The notes under the pieces: model-generated
Seen by the model: only the letters and a program-made list of their open reading frames with translations
Database searches by the model: none
Told to the model about the DNA's origin: nothing
DNA from: JAYPAN01 sp038123715
GTDB taxonomy: Bacteria; Pseudomonadota; Alphaproteobacteria; RS24
Length of the DNA stretch: 64,000 nucleotides
Direction of reading: 5' to 3'
Assembly (NCBI GenBank): GCA_038123715.1
Contig: JAYPAN010000005.1
Location: 21,213-85,212, forward strand
In this document: positions 54,274 through 63,695 of the stretch, piece by piece
Layout: each line of letters begins with the position of its first letter
Position numbering within the stretch: position 1 is the stretch's first letter
Translations under genes and position numbers: made by a program

Positions 54274-55098
54274 TCAGAAAAACAGTGCAAGCGCCATGCG
54301 TCCGCCACTGAGCAGCAGAAAGCCGGCAAATATAAAATGCAGCGTTGTTTCGCTGAGCCGATGCGCCAATCTTACGCCCAATGGCGCGCCGAGCATGCTT
54401 GCCGGTATCATCAATAACAGCGCCAGCATATTAACATAGCCGACAGAGAGCGCCGGCAACTCCGGCAAACCCTGTCCGGCCAGCATAAAGCCAAGCGTTG
54501 CCGGTATCGCCACAAACACGCCAAGCGCGGCAGATGTGCCGACCGCTTTGTGAATATCAAGACCGGCGCGCCCCAATAGCGGCACTGAGAATGTGCCGCC
54601 GCCAATGCCCATCAGCGCCGAGAAAAAACCGATATTCAGCGCGCCGCTTTTTTGCCAAAACACCGGCAAAGGCGATAATTTCGCCGCTTCGGTATTTTGC
54701 CCGCGCGCCAGCATCCGCACGCCCAACCCCAAGGACAGGGCTGCAAAAACCAGTTTCAAACCCGATGGCGCAATAAAGCGGCTGGCGATAGCGCCGACCA
54801 ACGCACCGGCAATGATGAAACCGCCCCAGCTTTTCAATTTGGCCGGTTCCACCGCGTCGCGCTTGAAATGGCTGCGCGCCGATTGCGCGCCAGTGAAACA
54901 AATAATCGCCAGCGATGTGCCGACCGCCATATGCATTTGCAGATAGGCTGGCAGGTCGAAAAACACAAATGTCTGATAAAGCGCCGGCACCAGCACAATG
55001 CCACCCCCGACGCCGAGCAGACCGGCAATCAGACCGGACAGAAAACCCGCCCCGGCCAGTGCCGCAACCAGCAAGACCATGTCAGGGGAAAGCGCCAC
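54274..55098 (-). CDS. Sulfite exporter TauE/SafE family protein
   Basis: This 274-residue inner-membrane protein has about eight membrane segments in two repeats. The repeats start with GLIAGLLGVGGGIVLVPAL (about 22-40) and ALMGIGGGTFSVPLLGRAG (about 160-178), the family signature. Members export sulfite, sulfoacetate or other small organic anions; the substrate here is not predictable. The likely start is a GTG at 55098, which shares one base with the dusA stop and has a GAGGG-type ribosome binding site; an ATG at 55080 lacks one. Coupling to dusA is probable, although the functions look unrelated. Confidence 0.88.
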   Translation of the reverse strand: MALSPDMVLLVAALAGAGFLSGLIAGLLGVGGGIVLVPALYQTFVFFDLPAYLQMHMAVGTSLAIICFTGAQSARSHFKRDAVEPAKLKSWGGFIIAGALVGAIASRFIAPSGLKLVFAALSLGLGVRMLARGQNTEAAKLSPLPVFWQKSGALNIGFFSALMGIGGGTFSVPLLGRAGLDIHKAVGTSAALGVFVAIPATLGFMLAGQGLPELPALSVGYVNMLALLLMIPASMLGAPLGVRLAHRLSETTLHFIFAGFLLLSGGRMALALFF

Positions 55099-56114
55099 TA
55101 GGCCGCCCTCTCGGCCAGATAATCTTGCATCAGCTTTTGCGCCGCAACCAAAACCGACGCATCGGCTCCGGCGCGTGGCGCATTTTCGCTCAAATGCCGC
55201 CGCCAGTGCCGCCCGCCCGGACAGCTCTGATACAGCCCCAAAATATGCCGCGTCACACCATGCAAGGGCGTGCCTTCGGCCAGCACGGCTTCCACATAAG
55301 GTATTAGCCGGTCAATAATCTCCTCGCGCGAGGGCGGCGCTTGCGTGTCGCCAAACAAAGCCTGGTCAATAGCCGCCAGCATATAAGGGTTTTTATAGGC
55401 CGCCCTGCCCAGCATGACGCCGTCAAATTGCGCCAAATGCGCCTGCGCCTCGGCCAAACTCTCAATGCCGCCATTTAATATAATGCTCAATTCGGGGCGC
55501 GCCTGCTTCAGCCGCGCGACCAGCCCGTAATCAAGCGGCGGGATATCGCGGTTCTCTTTCGGGCTGAGACCTTGCAACCAAGCCTTGCGCGCATGGACAA
55601 TAAAATGGCGCACACCGGCCTTGGCGCATAAATCAACCAGCGTAAACAGCGCTTCCTCCGGCTCTTGGTCGTCAACGCCGATACGGCATTTGACGGTGAC
55701 CGGCACGGCTTTGCTGACCTGCATGGCGGCCACGCAATCGGCCACCAAATCCGGCTCGCGCATCAGACAAGCGCCGAAACGACCTGATTGCACACGGTCG
55801 GACGGGCAGCCGACATTGAGATTTATCTCATCATAGCCGTAATCAATGCCGATACGCGCCGCCTCGCCCAAAGCGTCCGGTTCGCTGCCGCCCAATTGCA
55901 AGGCGACAGGGTGTTCGGCATGAGAAAACCCCAGCAGCCGGTCGCGGTCGCCAAAACGAATGGCATCGGCGGTGACCATTTCGGTGTAAAGCCGCGCGCG
56001 TTTGGAAATCAGCCGCAGAAAATAGCGGTCATGGCGGTCTGTCCAATCCATCATCGGCGCGACGCAAAATGTGAAATCGGGTTCCATGTCGCCGTTTTCG
56101 CCTGTTTTCAGCAT
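55098..56114 (-). CDS. dusA: tRNA dihydrouridine(20/20a) synthase
   Basis: DusA reduces uridines in the tRNA D-loop using FMN and NADPH. The 338-residue TIM-barrel protein has FCVAPMMDWTDRHDRYFLRL (about 16-35), the DEINLNVGCPSDRVQSGRFG motif with the active-site Cys (about 98), KCRIGVDD, HARKAWLQGLSPKENR (DusA-specific) and NGGIESL. The lack of an N-terminal extension and the LSPKENR segment favour DusA over DusB/DusC. The ATG at 56087 (MEPDFTF) is a possible alternative start nine residues later. Confidence 0.93.
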   Translation of the reverse strand: MLKTGENGDMEPDFTFCVAPMMDWTDRHDRYFLRLISKRARLYTEMVTADAIRFGDRDRLLGFSHAEHPVALQLGGSEPDALGEAARIGIDYGYDEINLNVGCPSDRVQSGRFGACLMREPDLVADCVAAMQVSKAVPVTVKCRIGVDDQEPEEALFTLVDLCAKAGVRHFIVHARKAWLQGLSPKENRDIPPLDYGLVARLKQARPELSIILNGGIESLAEAQAHLAQFDGVMLGRAAYKNPYMLAAIDQALFGDTQAPPSREEIIDRLIPYVEAVLAEGTPLHGVTRHILGLYQSCPGGRHWRRHLSENAPRAGADASVLVAAQKLMQDYLAERAA

Positions 56115-56134
56115 TTCGGCAAGCCTGAAAGCAA

Positions 56135-56165
56135 ACCGCCCGCCAAGCCGGAGCCTGCGGGCGGT
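56135..56165 (-). terminator. Probable terminator after the acyl-CoA dehydrogenase gene ending at 56190
   Basis: A perfect 9-bp inverted repeat (ACCGCCCGC at 56135-56143, GCGGGCGGT at 56157-56165) with a 13-base loop lies 25 bases after the stop. Read on the minus strand, a TTGCTTTC tract follows. Confidence 0.6.
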
Positions 56166-56189
56166 GCTATATTCACAGTGCCGGACAAG

Positions 56190-57425
56190 CTATTTTTTCT
56201 GACCTGACAATTCGTTGAACGGCACGGTTTTATCAACCCGCACATCTTGTGGCAGGCCAAGCACCTGCTCGGAAACGATATTGCGTAAAATCTCATCCGT
56301 GCCACCGGCGATGCGATAACCGGCACCGCCAATCCATTGGTTTTGGAAAGCGGCGTTTAATTCGCTGTCCTCCAGCGATTGCATAACGCCGCCCTGGCCT
56401 TGCAAATCCATGGCGAAAGATGCCAAGTCCTGCATTTTCGGGCCGGAGACGATTTTACCGATAGAGCTTTCCGGCCCCGGTGTCTGACCTTTTGACAGCG
56501 CAGTCAAAGTGCGGAATTTGGTGTATTTCAGACCTTGCGTCTGGACATACCAATCGGCCAGTTTTTCACGCACTGAGGCGTCTTTAATGGCCGGGCCGGT
56601 TTCCAATTCGGTCTTGCGCGCCAATTGCAGCAATTCCTCATAATCAACGCCAGCGCCCTGACCAATCGCCAGACGCTCATTCATCAATGTTGTCAAAGCC
56701 ACTTTCCAGCCTTCACCAACCGCGCCGAGGCGCTGGCTGTCCGGCACGCGGACATCGGTGAAAAACACTTCATTGAAATTGGCATCGCCCGAAATCTGCT
56801 TAATCGGACGCACTTCAATGCCCGGCGATTTCATGTCGAGGAAGAAGAAAGTCAGGCCTTTATGCTTCGGCACATTCGGGTCGGAACGGGTGACAATAAT
56901 GCCGTAATCGCAATAATGCGCGCCGGATGTCCAGACTTTCTGGCCGTTAATCACCCAATCATCGCCATCACGCTCGCAGCGCGTCCGCAGGCCGGCAACA
57001 TCCGAACCGGCAGCGGGCTCGGAGAAAAGCTGACACCAGACTTCCTCGCCATAAAGCGCCGGTTTGGTGAAACGCTCCTTTTGCTCCTCGGTTGCCCAAG
57101 CCAGCAAAGTCGGGATGCACATGCCGAGGCCAATTTCAAAAAAGCCGCGCGGCACATCAAAATTAGCTTCTTCCTGCGAATAAATCACCGATTGAATCGG
57201 CGTGCCGCCAAGCCCGCCCAATTCTTTCGGCCAGGTAATCGCGGCATAACCGGCTTCGGCTTTTTTGGCCTGCCAGGCTTTCGCCTGCACCAGACGCTCG
57301 GCTTCCGATTTTTCAACCCGCCCGGCGCGCGAGCGCATCGGGTCACGGGGGCGTGCATTGGCTTCCAGCCAGCTCCGCACTTCGCTGCGGAATTGAGCCT
57401 CTTCCTGTGTGTCGTTAAAATCCAT
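56190..57425 (-). CDS. Acyl-CoA dehydrogenase, large FadE type
   Basis: This 411-residue flavoprotein has the motif VWCQLFSEPAAGSDVAGLR (about 130-148), VWTSGAHYCDYGIIVTRSD and the C-terminal RIAGGTDEILRNIVSEQVLGL followed by about 20 charged residues. It is a large-type member but differs from the two other large ones (GGTDEILR instead of GSNEIQR). The gene directly upstream (57475-58416) is a small-type acyl-CoA dehydrogenase, so the two probably form a heteromeric enzyme. The ATG is preceded by AGGAG. The substrate is unknown. Confidence 0.92.
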   Translation of the reverse strand: MDFNDTQEEAQFRSEVRSWLEANARPRDPMRSRAGRVEKSEAERLVQAKAWQAKKAEAGYAAITWPKELGGLGGTPIQSVIYSQEEANFDVPRGFFEIGLGMCIPTLLAWATEEQKERFTKPALYGEEVWCQLFSEPAAGSDVAGLRTRCERDGDDWVINGQKVWTSGAHYCDYGIIVTRSDPNVPKHKGLTFFFLDMKSPGIEVRPIKQISGDANFNEVFFTDVRVPDSQRLGAVGEGWKVALTTLMNERLAIGQGAGVDYEELLQLARKTELETGPAIKDASVREKLADWYVQTQGLKYTKFRTLTALSKGQTPGPESSIGKIVSGPKMQDLASFAMDLQGQGGVMQSLEDSELNAAFQNQWIGGAGYRIAGGTDEILRNIVSEQVLGLPQDVRVDKTVPFNELSGQKK

Positions 57426-57474
57426 TTTAACTCTCCTTCAGTTTTATCTTATGCCAGCTCAGCAAAAAGGCCGC

Positions 57475-58416
57475 TTAAGCTACGTTGCTCTTTTCAAGTT
57501 CGGTGACCAGACGGTCTTTCCAGCGTCCGGCACTGCCAAGCGCCAGCGCCAGCAATTTCGACCGGCGGAAATGAAATTGCGGATTGGCTTCCCAAGTAAA
57601 GCCAATGCCGCCATGCACTTGAATGTTTTCCTGCCCGGCAAAGCGATAGGCTTCGGTGGCCGCAATGCGCGAGGCGGCGGCAGCAATTTCCAAATCCGCC
57701 GCATTATCGGCCAGCGCCATCGCACCATAATAGCAATTGGAGCGCGCCAATTCGAGCTTCACATACATGTCAGCGATTTTGTGTTTTATCGCCTGATAGG
57801 AGCCGATTTGCCGCCCGAAAGCATGGCGCTCCAGCGCATAATCCTTGGCCATATTCATTGCCGCTTCAGCACCGCCAACCTGCTCAAAAGCCATCAAAAC
57901 AGCCGCGCCCGCTTCCACGCGCTTATAAAGCTGCCAGCCATCACCGGCATCGCCAAGCAATGAGGCCTCGGCATTGTCAAAACCCAGCTCACCATGACCG
58001 CGCGTCGGGTCAATCGTTGTCACCTCGCGCCGTGACACGCCGGGCTGGTCAAGCGCCACCGCAACCAGTGACAANNNNNNNNNNNNNNNNNNNNNNNNNN
58101 NNNNNNNNNNNNNNNNNNNNNNNNNNNNNNNNNNNNNNNNNNNNNNNNNNNNNNNNNNNNNNNNNNNNNNNNNNGCGCGACCCAATTCTTCGGCAATCAC
58201 GCACAGCTCAAGCGCGCCAAGCCCCAATCCGCCATATTCTTCAGGAATGGCCGCCCCGGCAAAACCCAGCTCGCACAGCCCGTTCCAAACTGCATCATCA
58301 TGGCTGTCCGTCCCGTCCAGAATTTTCCGCACGGCATCAAGGCTGCATTTATCCTCAAGGAATTTACGCGCCTGATCCTTCAGCATTTTCTGATCATCCG
58401 AAAAATCAAAATTCAT
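57475..58416 (-). CDS. Acyl-CoA dehydrogenase, small FadE type (interrupted by assembly gap)
   Basis: The N-terminal 81 residues (NFDFSDDQKMLKDQARKFL to VIAEELGR) and C-terminal part (LSLVAVALDQPGVSRRE to VTELEKSNVA) are present, with 100 N between. The frame stays open over the N. Family alignment from memory puts about 80-85 residues between the two parts, whereas the N run allows only 34, so the gap is probably larger than drawn and the true protein about 360 residues. The C-terminal motifs QVHGGIGFTWEANPQFHFRR and LALALGSAGRWKDRL are typical of the small partner. I prefer the ATG at 58416 with GGAGGGTGG upstream over a GTG two codons earlier. Confidence 0.85.
   Translation of the reverse strand: MNFDFSDDQKMLKDQARKFLEDKCSLDAVRKILDGTDSHDDAVWNGLCELGFAGAAIPEEYGGLGLGALELCVIAEELGRXXXXXXXXXXXXXXXXXXXXXXXXXXXXXXXXXXLSLVAVALDQPGVSRREVTTIDPTRGHGELGFDNAEASLLGDAGDGWQLYKRVEAGAAVLMAFEQVGGAEAAMNMAKDYALERHAFGRQIGSYQAIKHKIADMYVKLELARSNCYYGAMALADNAADLEIAAAASRIAATEAYRFAGQENIQVHGGIGFTWEANPQFHFRRSKLLALALGSAGRWKDRLVTELEKSNVA
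58075..58174. other. Assembly gap of 100 N inside an acyl-CoA dehydrogenase gene
   Basis: One hundred N. Compared with the family, roughly 250 bases should be missing here, so the N count is a placeholder and not a measured length. Confidence 0.99.
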
Positions 58417-58494
58417 CTCCACCCTCCCGGTCAGTGGTGCGGCAAATCAAAACCGCACAACAGGCCAAAAGCGTATCGCCATATATGGGGCGCG

Positions 58495-61400
58495 TCAATT
58501 GGCAGGGCGGACGGCCAAATCGGTCAAAACGCGCTGAAATACGCCTTCGACTTCCTGCCGGTGCTGCGTCAGACGGTCGCGCAAACGCGCCATATCCGGT
58601 TCATTCAGCGTTTTCAGCAGCAAATGTTCGCGCGCCACGCCCAATTCGGCTTCATGGTCTTCAATCGCCAGACTGGCAATCTGGCGCAGGCGGCCATAAG
58701 TATCCGCCGCCGCTGCCAAAGGGGCATGGGCGGCAACATCCAGCACGCGGCTATCGCGCAGCAGGGTCAGCAAGTCAGGCAAGGGCATGGGGGCGGCCAG
58801 TTCCGCATGATGCGCGCCGTGCGCCAATTGCAATGTCTGGCAGACAAACTCTATATCGACCAGACCACCAGCGCCGCGACGAATATCAAACGGCCCGGCC
58901 GGTTTTTGATGGTCGATTATTTTTGCCCGCATGTCGGTCACATCGGCGCATAATTGGCGCAGGTCGCGCGGGCGGGTCAGTATTTCGGCAATTTGCGCTT
59001 TCACCTTATCGGCCAGCTCCGACGGCCCGGCCAGACAACGCGCCCGTGTCAGCGCCATATGCTCCCATGTCCATGCATCGGCCTTTTGATATGCGACAAA
59101 GCTGGGCAGTTTGGTGACCATTGGCCCGGCATTGCCCGACGGGCGCAGGCGCATATCAACCTCATAAAGCAGGCCTTCCGCCGTCGGCGCGGTCAGGCCG
59201 CTAATCAGCCGTCGCGCGGCGCGGGCAAACCAGACATCGGCGGCTATTGACTTTGCACCCGTGCTTTGCGCTGCAAAATCAGCGCAGTCGCACATAATGA
59301 TAATATCCAAATCCGACTGTAACGCCATTTCACCACTGCCCAGCTTGCCCAGCCCCAGCACCAGCAATTGCGCTTCGTCTATCCGACCATATTGGCGTTC
59401 AATATCGGCCAGTGCCGCCGGATGCAGCGCATTAAGGCATTGCTCGGCAAGCGCGGTGAAACGAGCGCCAGCCAGTGGCGCACAAGCCGGGTCAGCCAAA
59501 AGCTGAACGCCGAGCCGGAAATGCTGCTCATGGACAAAGACGCGCGCCTTGTCCATCACCGCATCAAAGCCGGTTTCAGCCGACACCAAATCGGCCAGCG
59601 CACCCGCATCGGCGTCCTGTCCGGACATCACCATATCGACAAATTGCGGATTGCGCCCCAACCATGAAGACAGACGCGGTGCCACGCTGACCACATCAAC
59701 CAGCAAATCCAGCAATTGCGGATTGGACTGGAACATGGCGAAAAGCTGCACACCGGCAGGCAAAGCCTGAAGAAAATTGTCAAAACGCACAAAGCTTTCA
59801 TCCGGGTCGGCGGCACGTGCCAAGGCGCGGAGCAAAAGCGGTTGCAGGCGGGTCAGCCCTTCCCGCGCCCGGCTTGAGCGTGTCGCCCGCAAGCGCCCGC
59901 TATGCCATGCGCGTATTTGGGCGGAAATCAATTCAGGCCGCGCAAAGCCCATTTGCGACAGGGTTTCAAGCGTTTCCGGATCATCTTCGCCGCCGGTGAA
60001 AACCAGATTGCCAGTGCTGTCGGCAAGGCTTTCGGAGCTTTCAAACAACAGCGCATATTCGCCGGTCACATAAGCCAGTGTTTTGTGCAAGGCCTGTTCA
60101 AAATCGGCCAGCCCGTCATATCCGGCAAAGCGCGCGAAACCGGTGAGACTGTCTTCCTCCACCGGCAAAGTCTGGGTCTGCTCGTCAAGGCGCATTTGCA
60201 GGCGGTGTTCGAGCCGCCGCAGAAAATAATAGGCCTCAGTCATGCCTTGCGCGGTTTCTTGCGACACCCATTGGGCTGATGCCAATGCCTGCAACATATC
60301 GACCGTTCGATGCCCGCGTAAATCTTGATTGCGGCCGCCGGCAATCAATTGCTGGGTCTGGACAAAAAACTCAATCTCACGAATCCCGCCGCGGCCAAGT
60401 TTCAGATTATGCCCGCGTGTCGCCAGCGCACCATGACCGCGCACGGCATGAATCTGGCGCTTCATGGAATGAACATCCTCAATGGCAGCAAAATCATAAT
60501 AGCGCCGCCAGATATAGGGGGTCAGCTCGTCCAGAAAAGCAGCACCCGCCGCCATNNNNNNNNNNNNNNNNNNNNNNNNNNNNNNNNNNNNNNNNNNNNN
60601 NNNNNNNNNNNNNNNNNNNNNNNNNNNNNNNNNNNNNNNNNNNNNNNNNNNNNNNAGCGCCGCCAGATATAGGGGGTCAGCTCGTCCAGAAAAGCAGCAC
60701 CCGCCGCCATGTCACCGGCTATCGGGCGCGCCTTGATGTAAACGGCGCGCTCCCAATTCTGCCCCATGGATTCATAATAGGCGAGCGCGGCCGGCACAGA
60801 TATGCACACTTGCGTCGCGCCGGAGTCTGGACGCAGGCGCAAATCAACGCGAAAGACATGGCCGTCAGCCGTCGGGTTTTGCAGCATGGCAGCAAGGTCA
60901 CGCACCAGCGAAATGTAAAATTTGCGCTCATCCTGCCCATCCGCCAAGGGCATAGCATCGGGCGTGTAATAAACAACAAAATCAATATCGGAGGAGTAAT
61001 TGAGTTCCTGCCCGCCATGTTTGCCGAGCGCCAAAACCACCAAACCGTCGCGGCCAAAATCAGACAAGCGGCCAGCCGTCACCGCCTCGCGCAGCAAAAA
61101 ATCCAATGCCAGCGACACCGCCTTGTCGGCAAAGCGGCTGAGCGCGCTTGTCACTGCCTCGACATCCCAAAAATTGGCGCAATCGGCCAGCGCAATGGCC
61201 AGTGCCAGCCGGTTGCGGGCGCGACGCAATATCGCCATTGCCGCATCGCGCCCAGTGGCAGTTTCCATCGCCGCGATTGCATCGGCAATTTGCCGGTCAA
61301 GATAGATATCCGGCGTTTGCGAAGCCAGCGCGTCCACCACATCGGGATAGTTTTTCAGCAGGCGGCACAAAAACGGACTGCCCTCTACCAGCCAAGCAAA

Positions 61401-61544
61401 AAACAACCAATGCTCTGATAAAAGCGCGACCGCTTGGTCACAATTTTCAGCCTGCGCCACAGACAGGCAATCATCCAATAACGGGCGCGCCGTCGCTTCC
61501 TCCAAAGGCGCCACATCCGGCAAGCGGCCAAACAGGGCGGTCAT
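58495..61544 (-). CDS. glnE: Bifunctional glutamine synthetase adenylyltransferase/deadenylase
   Basis: GlnE adds and removes AMP on glutamine synthetase in response to PII. The gene appears split by 100 N (60556-60655), but the 55 bases on each side are identical. Merging the two copies joins the parts in frame (both meet at Met-Ala-Ala-Gly) into one protein of about 964 residues, close to the 946 of E. coli. Both nucleotidyltransferase domains are visible: LALGKHGGQELNYSSDID with the SDID aspartates in the N-terminal deadenylase half, and LGLGKLGSGEMALQSDLD in the C-terminal adenylylase half. GRGGIREIEFFVQ is the family linker motif. The ATG shares one base with the kinase stop. Confidence 0.93.
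60501..60555. repeat. 55-bp direct repeat, left copy (unmerged contig overlap)
   Basis: Identical to 60656-60710 over 55 bases, immediately abutting the N run. The exact match right up to the gap on both sides shows two contig ends that overlap but were scaffolded instead of merged. It is an assembly artefact, not a biological repeat. Confidence 0.95.
60556..60655. other. Spurious assembly gap of 100 N inside glnE
   Basis: The flanks overlap by 55 identical bases, so no sequence is missing. Deleting one copy and the N run (155 bases) restores the glnE frame. Confidence 0.95.
60656..60710. repeat. 55-bp direct repeat, right copy (unmerged contig overlap)
   Basis: Second copy of the 55-base contig overlap, identical to 60501-60555; it encodes the same glnE residues (DELTPYIWRR region). 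Confidence 0.95.
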
Positions 61545-62965
61545 TATTTTGGCTCCGCAAGCGGCAGAATAATTTCAGCCAACAGGCCGGTGGGCGCATC
61601 GCCAGCGCCGTGCAATGCCGACGCATCGCCAAGCGCAAGCCGACCATGATGGGCGCGGGCAATCGCTTCAACCAATGCCAGCCCCAGACCATTGCCTTGG
61701 GTGGCGCGACTGGCTTCAAGACGCATAAAGCGTTTGCGCGCCATATCGCGCAAATCCGGCGCAATGCCAGTGCCGCCATCGGCAACACCAAACCGCGCTT
61801 GCCGGTCTTGCCGGTTTTCACAAAGCGACAGCGCAACCGCACCTGCGCCGTGCGCCAGCGCATTTTCCAGCAAATTGCTCAGCGCACGCGCCAGTAAATT
61901 GCGGTCGCCCAATGCAATGATGGGATGGGCGGTATTATGCGGCGTGACCAATAATGTGCGCGATGCGGCCTCAAATACCGGCGCATAAAGCGCCGCTACA
62001 TCCTCCAGCAAATCGGCCAAATCAACCGGTGCGCGGTCAATATCGGCCGCCCCGCTTTCCAGCCGCGACAGGGTGAGCAGGGCGGCGAAACTGTTCAGAA
62101 CTTCGTCAATATCCAACAGCGCCTCTGCAATTTCATTGGCAATTTCATTGCTAAAATCAGCCGCCGTCCCGGCTTGCAATTTTTCATGCATGGTTTCCAG
62201 CCGCACCCGCACACGGGTCAGCGGGCGACGCAAATCATGCGCCAGATTATCAGTGACTTGCCGCATTTCCTGAACCAGCGTCTCCACTTTGTGCAGCATG
62301 GTGTTGATTTGCGCGGTCAAATCATCCCATGCGTCACCGCTGCCCGACAGTTTAAGCCTTGTTTGCAAATCACCGGCGGCGACGCGGCGCAATTCTTGGT
62401 CAAATTGGGCAACACGCCGCACGGTTTGTGACGCCATGACCAGCCCGCCCAATAGGCCGAGAAAGGCAAGACTGATATAGGTGACCAAAAACTGCCTTTG
62501 TAAATTGGTGGCTTGGGTTTTTATATCGCTGCTGTCATAGCCGACCAGCAAAACATCGTCTTGGGAAAACTTGAACAGGCGGGCGCGTATGGGCAGACCT
62601 TCGCCAGTGCTGAAAATCAGCCAGTCTTGCGCGTTGCGGCGTGTCGTGTCGGGCGCGGGAAAAGCGCTCAAATTACCGCCGAGAAACTGCCCCAGATTTG
62701 ACGACAAACGAAACACCGGCGCATCGGGCGCGGCAAGGCGCGTGTCCAGATGCACCATCAGCGCAACCCGCCCGCCTTTGTCAAAAGCCATTTCCGCCAT
62801 TGCCGCCTCGCGCCAGACGGTTTTGTCCGCCGCCTCGACAATCAGCCTTGTGCTGCGCTCAAACAGGCCAGCCAGACCAATGCCGGTCAGCACCAGAAAC
62901 AGCAGCAGAAAGACAATCGCGGCTCGAAACCGCGCCGTGCGGAGTATCGTGCCGAGGCGTGTCAT
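61544..62965 (-). CDS. Sensor histidine kinase (HAMP, HisKA, HATPase)
   Basis: This inner-membrane two-component kinase pairs with the response regulator encoded just upstream. From the ATG at 62965 it is 473 residues: membrane segment 1 (about 8-30), a periplasmic sensor region of about 125 residues, membrane segment 2 (about 160-180), a HAMP linker (RRVAAGDLQTRLKLSG), the H-box DNLAHDLRRPLTRVRVRLE with the phospho-accepting His, the N-box LLENALAHGAG and the G-boxes DGGTGIAP and GNGLGLAL. A second ATG at 62983 lies inside the regulator gene. The HDLRRPL variant of the H-box is typical of a subset of alphaproteobacterial kinases. The signal is unknown; its stop overlaps the glnE ATG (TAATG). 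Confidence 0.9.
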   Translation of the reverse strand: MTRLGTILRTARFRAAIVFLLLFLVLTGIGLAGLFERSTRLIVEAADKTVWREAAMAEMAFDKGGRVALMVHLDTRLAAPDAPVFRLSSNLGQFLGGNLSAFPAPDTTRRNAQDWLIFSTGEGLPIRARLFKFSQDDVLLVGYDSSDIKTQATNLQRQFLVTYISLAFLGLLGGLVMASQTVRRVAQFDQELRRVAAGDLQTRLKLSGSGDAWDDLTAQINTMLHKVETLVQEMRQVTDNLAHDLRRPLTRVRVRLETMHEKLQAGTAADFSNEIANEIAEALLDIDEVLNSFAALLTLSRLESGAADIDRAPVDLADLLEDVAALYAPVFEAASRTLLVTPHNTAHPIIALGDRNLLARALSNLLENALAHGAGAVALSLCENRQDRQARFGVADGGTGIAPDLRDMARKRFMRLEASRATQGNGLGLALVEAIARAHHGRLALGDASALHGAGDAPTGLLAEIILPLAEPK

Positions 62966-62970
62966 TATTT

Positions 62971-63642
62971 TTAACCCTGCCATTTCATCACAAAGCCGAC
63001 ACCGCGAAGCGTGTGCAGCAGGGGCGTGTCGAAGTCTTTGTCAATTTTGCCGCGCAGGCGCGATATATGCACGTCAATCACATTGGTCTGGGCAGCAAAG
63101 TCAAAACCCCACACATGCTCCAGCAACATGTTGCGGGTCACTGTCTGCCCCTGATGTTGCAGCAGGAAATCCAGCAGCTCAAATTCACGCTTTTGCAGGT
63201 CAATCTCCTGTCCGGCGCGGGTGACCCGCCGTTCCAGCCGGTCGAGCGTCAAATCGCCCAGCGTGACTTTCGTCTCACTGTCGCCGCCGCGCCGCGTCAA
63301 GGCCTCAAGGCGCGCATGCAATTCTTCAAAGACATAAGGTTTGATGAGATAATCATCACCGCCAGCCTTCAAGCCGGCAATGCGGTCTTCTACCTCGCCA
63401 AGCGCAGAAAGAAACAATACCGGCACTTGATGGCCGGTTTCGCGCAAATGCCGGACAAGGCTCAACCCGTCCATTTCCGGCAGCATCCGGTCAACCACCA
63501 GCACATCATAATTTTGCGCTTGTGCCAGCCGCAAACCCTCCGCGCCATTGTCAGCATGGCTCAGGCGGTGGCCGCGTGCCGCAAAACTCTCTTTCAACAA
63601 GTCCGCTGCCGCGAGGTCGTCTTCCACAAGCAGGATATCCAT
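62971..63642 (-). CDS. OmpR/PhoB-family response regulator
   Basis: This DNA-binding regulator has an N-terminal receiver domain (LLVEDDLAAADLL, phospho-acceptor Asp in VLVVDRMLPEMDG, Lys in GGDDYLIKPYVFEEL) and a C-terminal winged helix (about 125-223, ending with the RLRGKID recognition helix region and the VGFVMKW wing). From the ATG at 63642 it is 223 residues; a GTG three codons upstream is an alternative. It is five bases upstream of the kinase start. Its targets are unknown. Confidence 0.92.
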   Translation of the reverse strand: MDILLVEDDLAAADLLKESFAARGHRLSHADNGAEGLRLAQAQNYDVLVVDRMLPEMDGLSLVRHLRETGHQVPVLFLSALGEVEDRIAGLKAGGDDYLIKPYVFEELHARLEALTRRGGDSETKVTLGDLTLDRLERRVTRAGQEIDLQKREFELLDFLLQHQGQTVTRNMLLEHVWGFDFAAQTNVIDVHISRLRGKIDKDFDTPLLHTLRGVGFVMKWQG

Positions 63643-63695
63643 CACAGCCACAGACTAATACGCTTTGGCGTCGGGATGAAGCGGAACATGTCGGT

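Noticed and set aside
60501..60710. 55-bp direct repeat as a mobile-element target duplication or recombination site
   Set aside because: The copies are exact, abut an N run and restore a conserved protein when merged, which points to contig overlap and not to biology.
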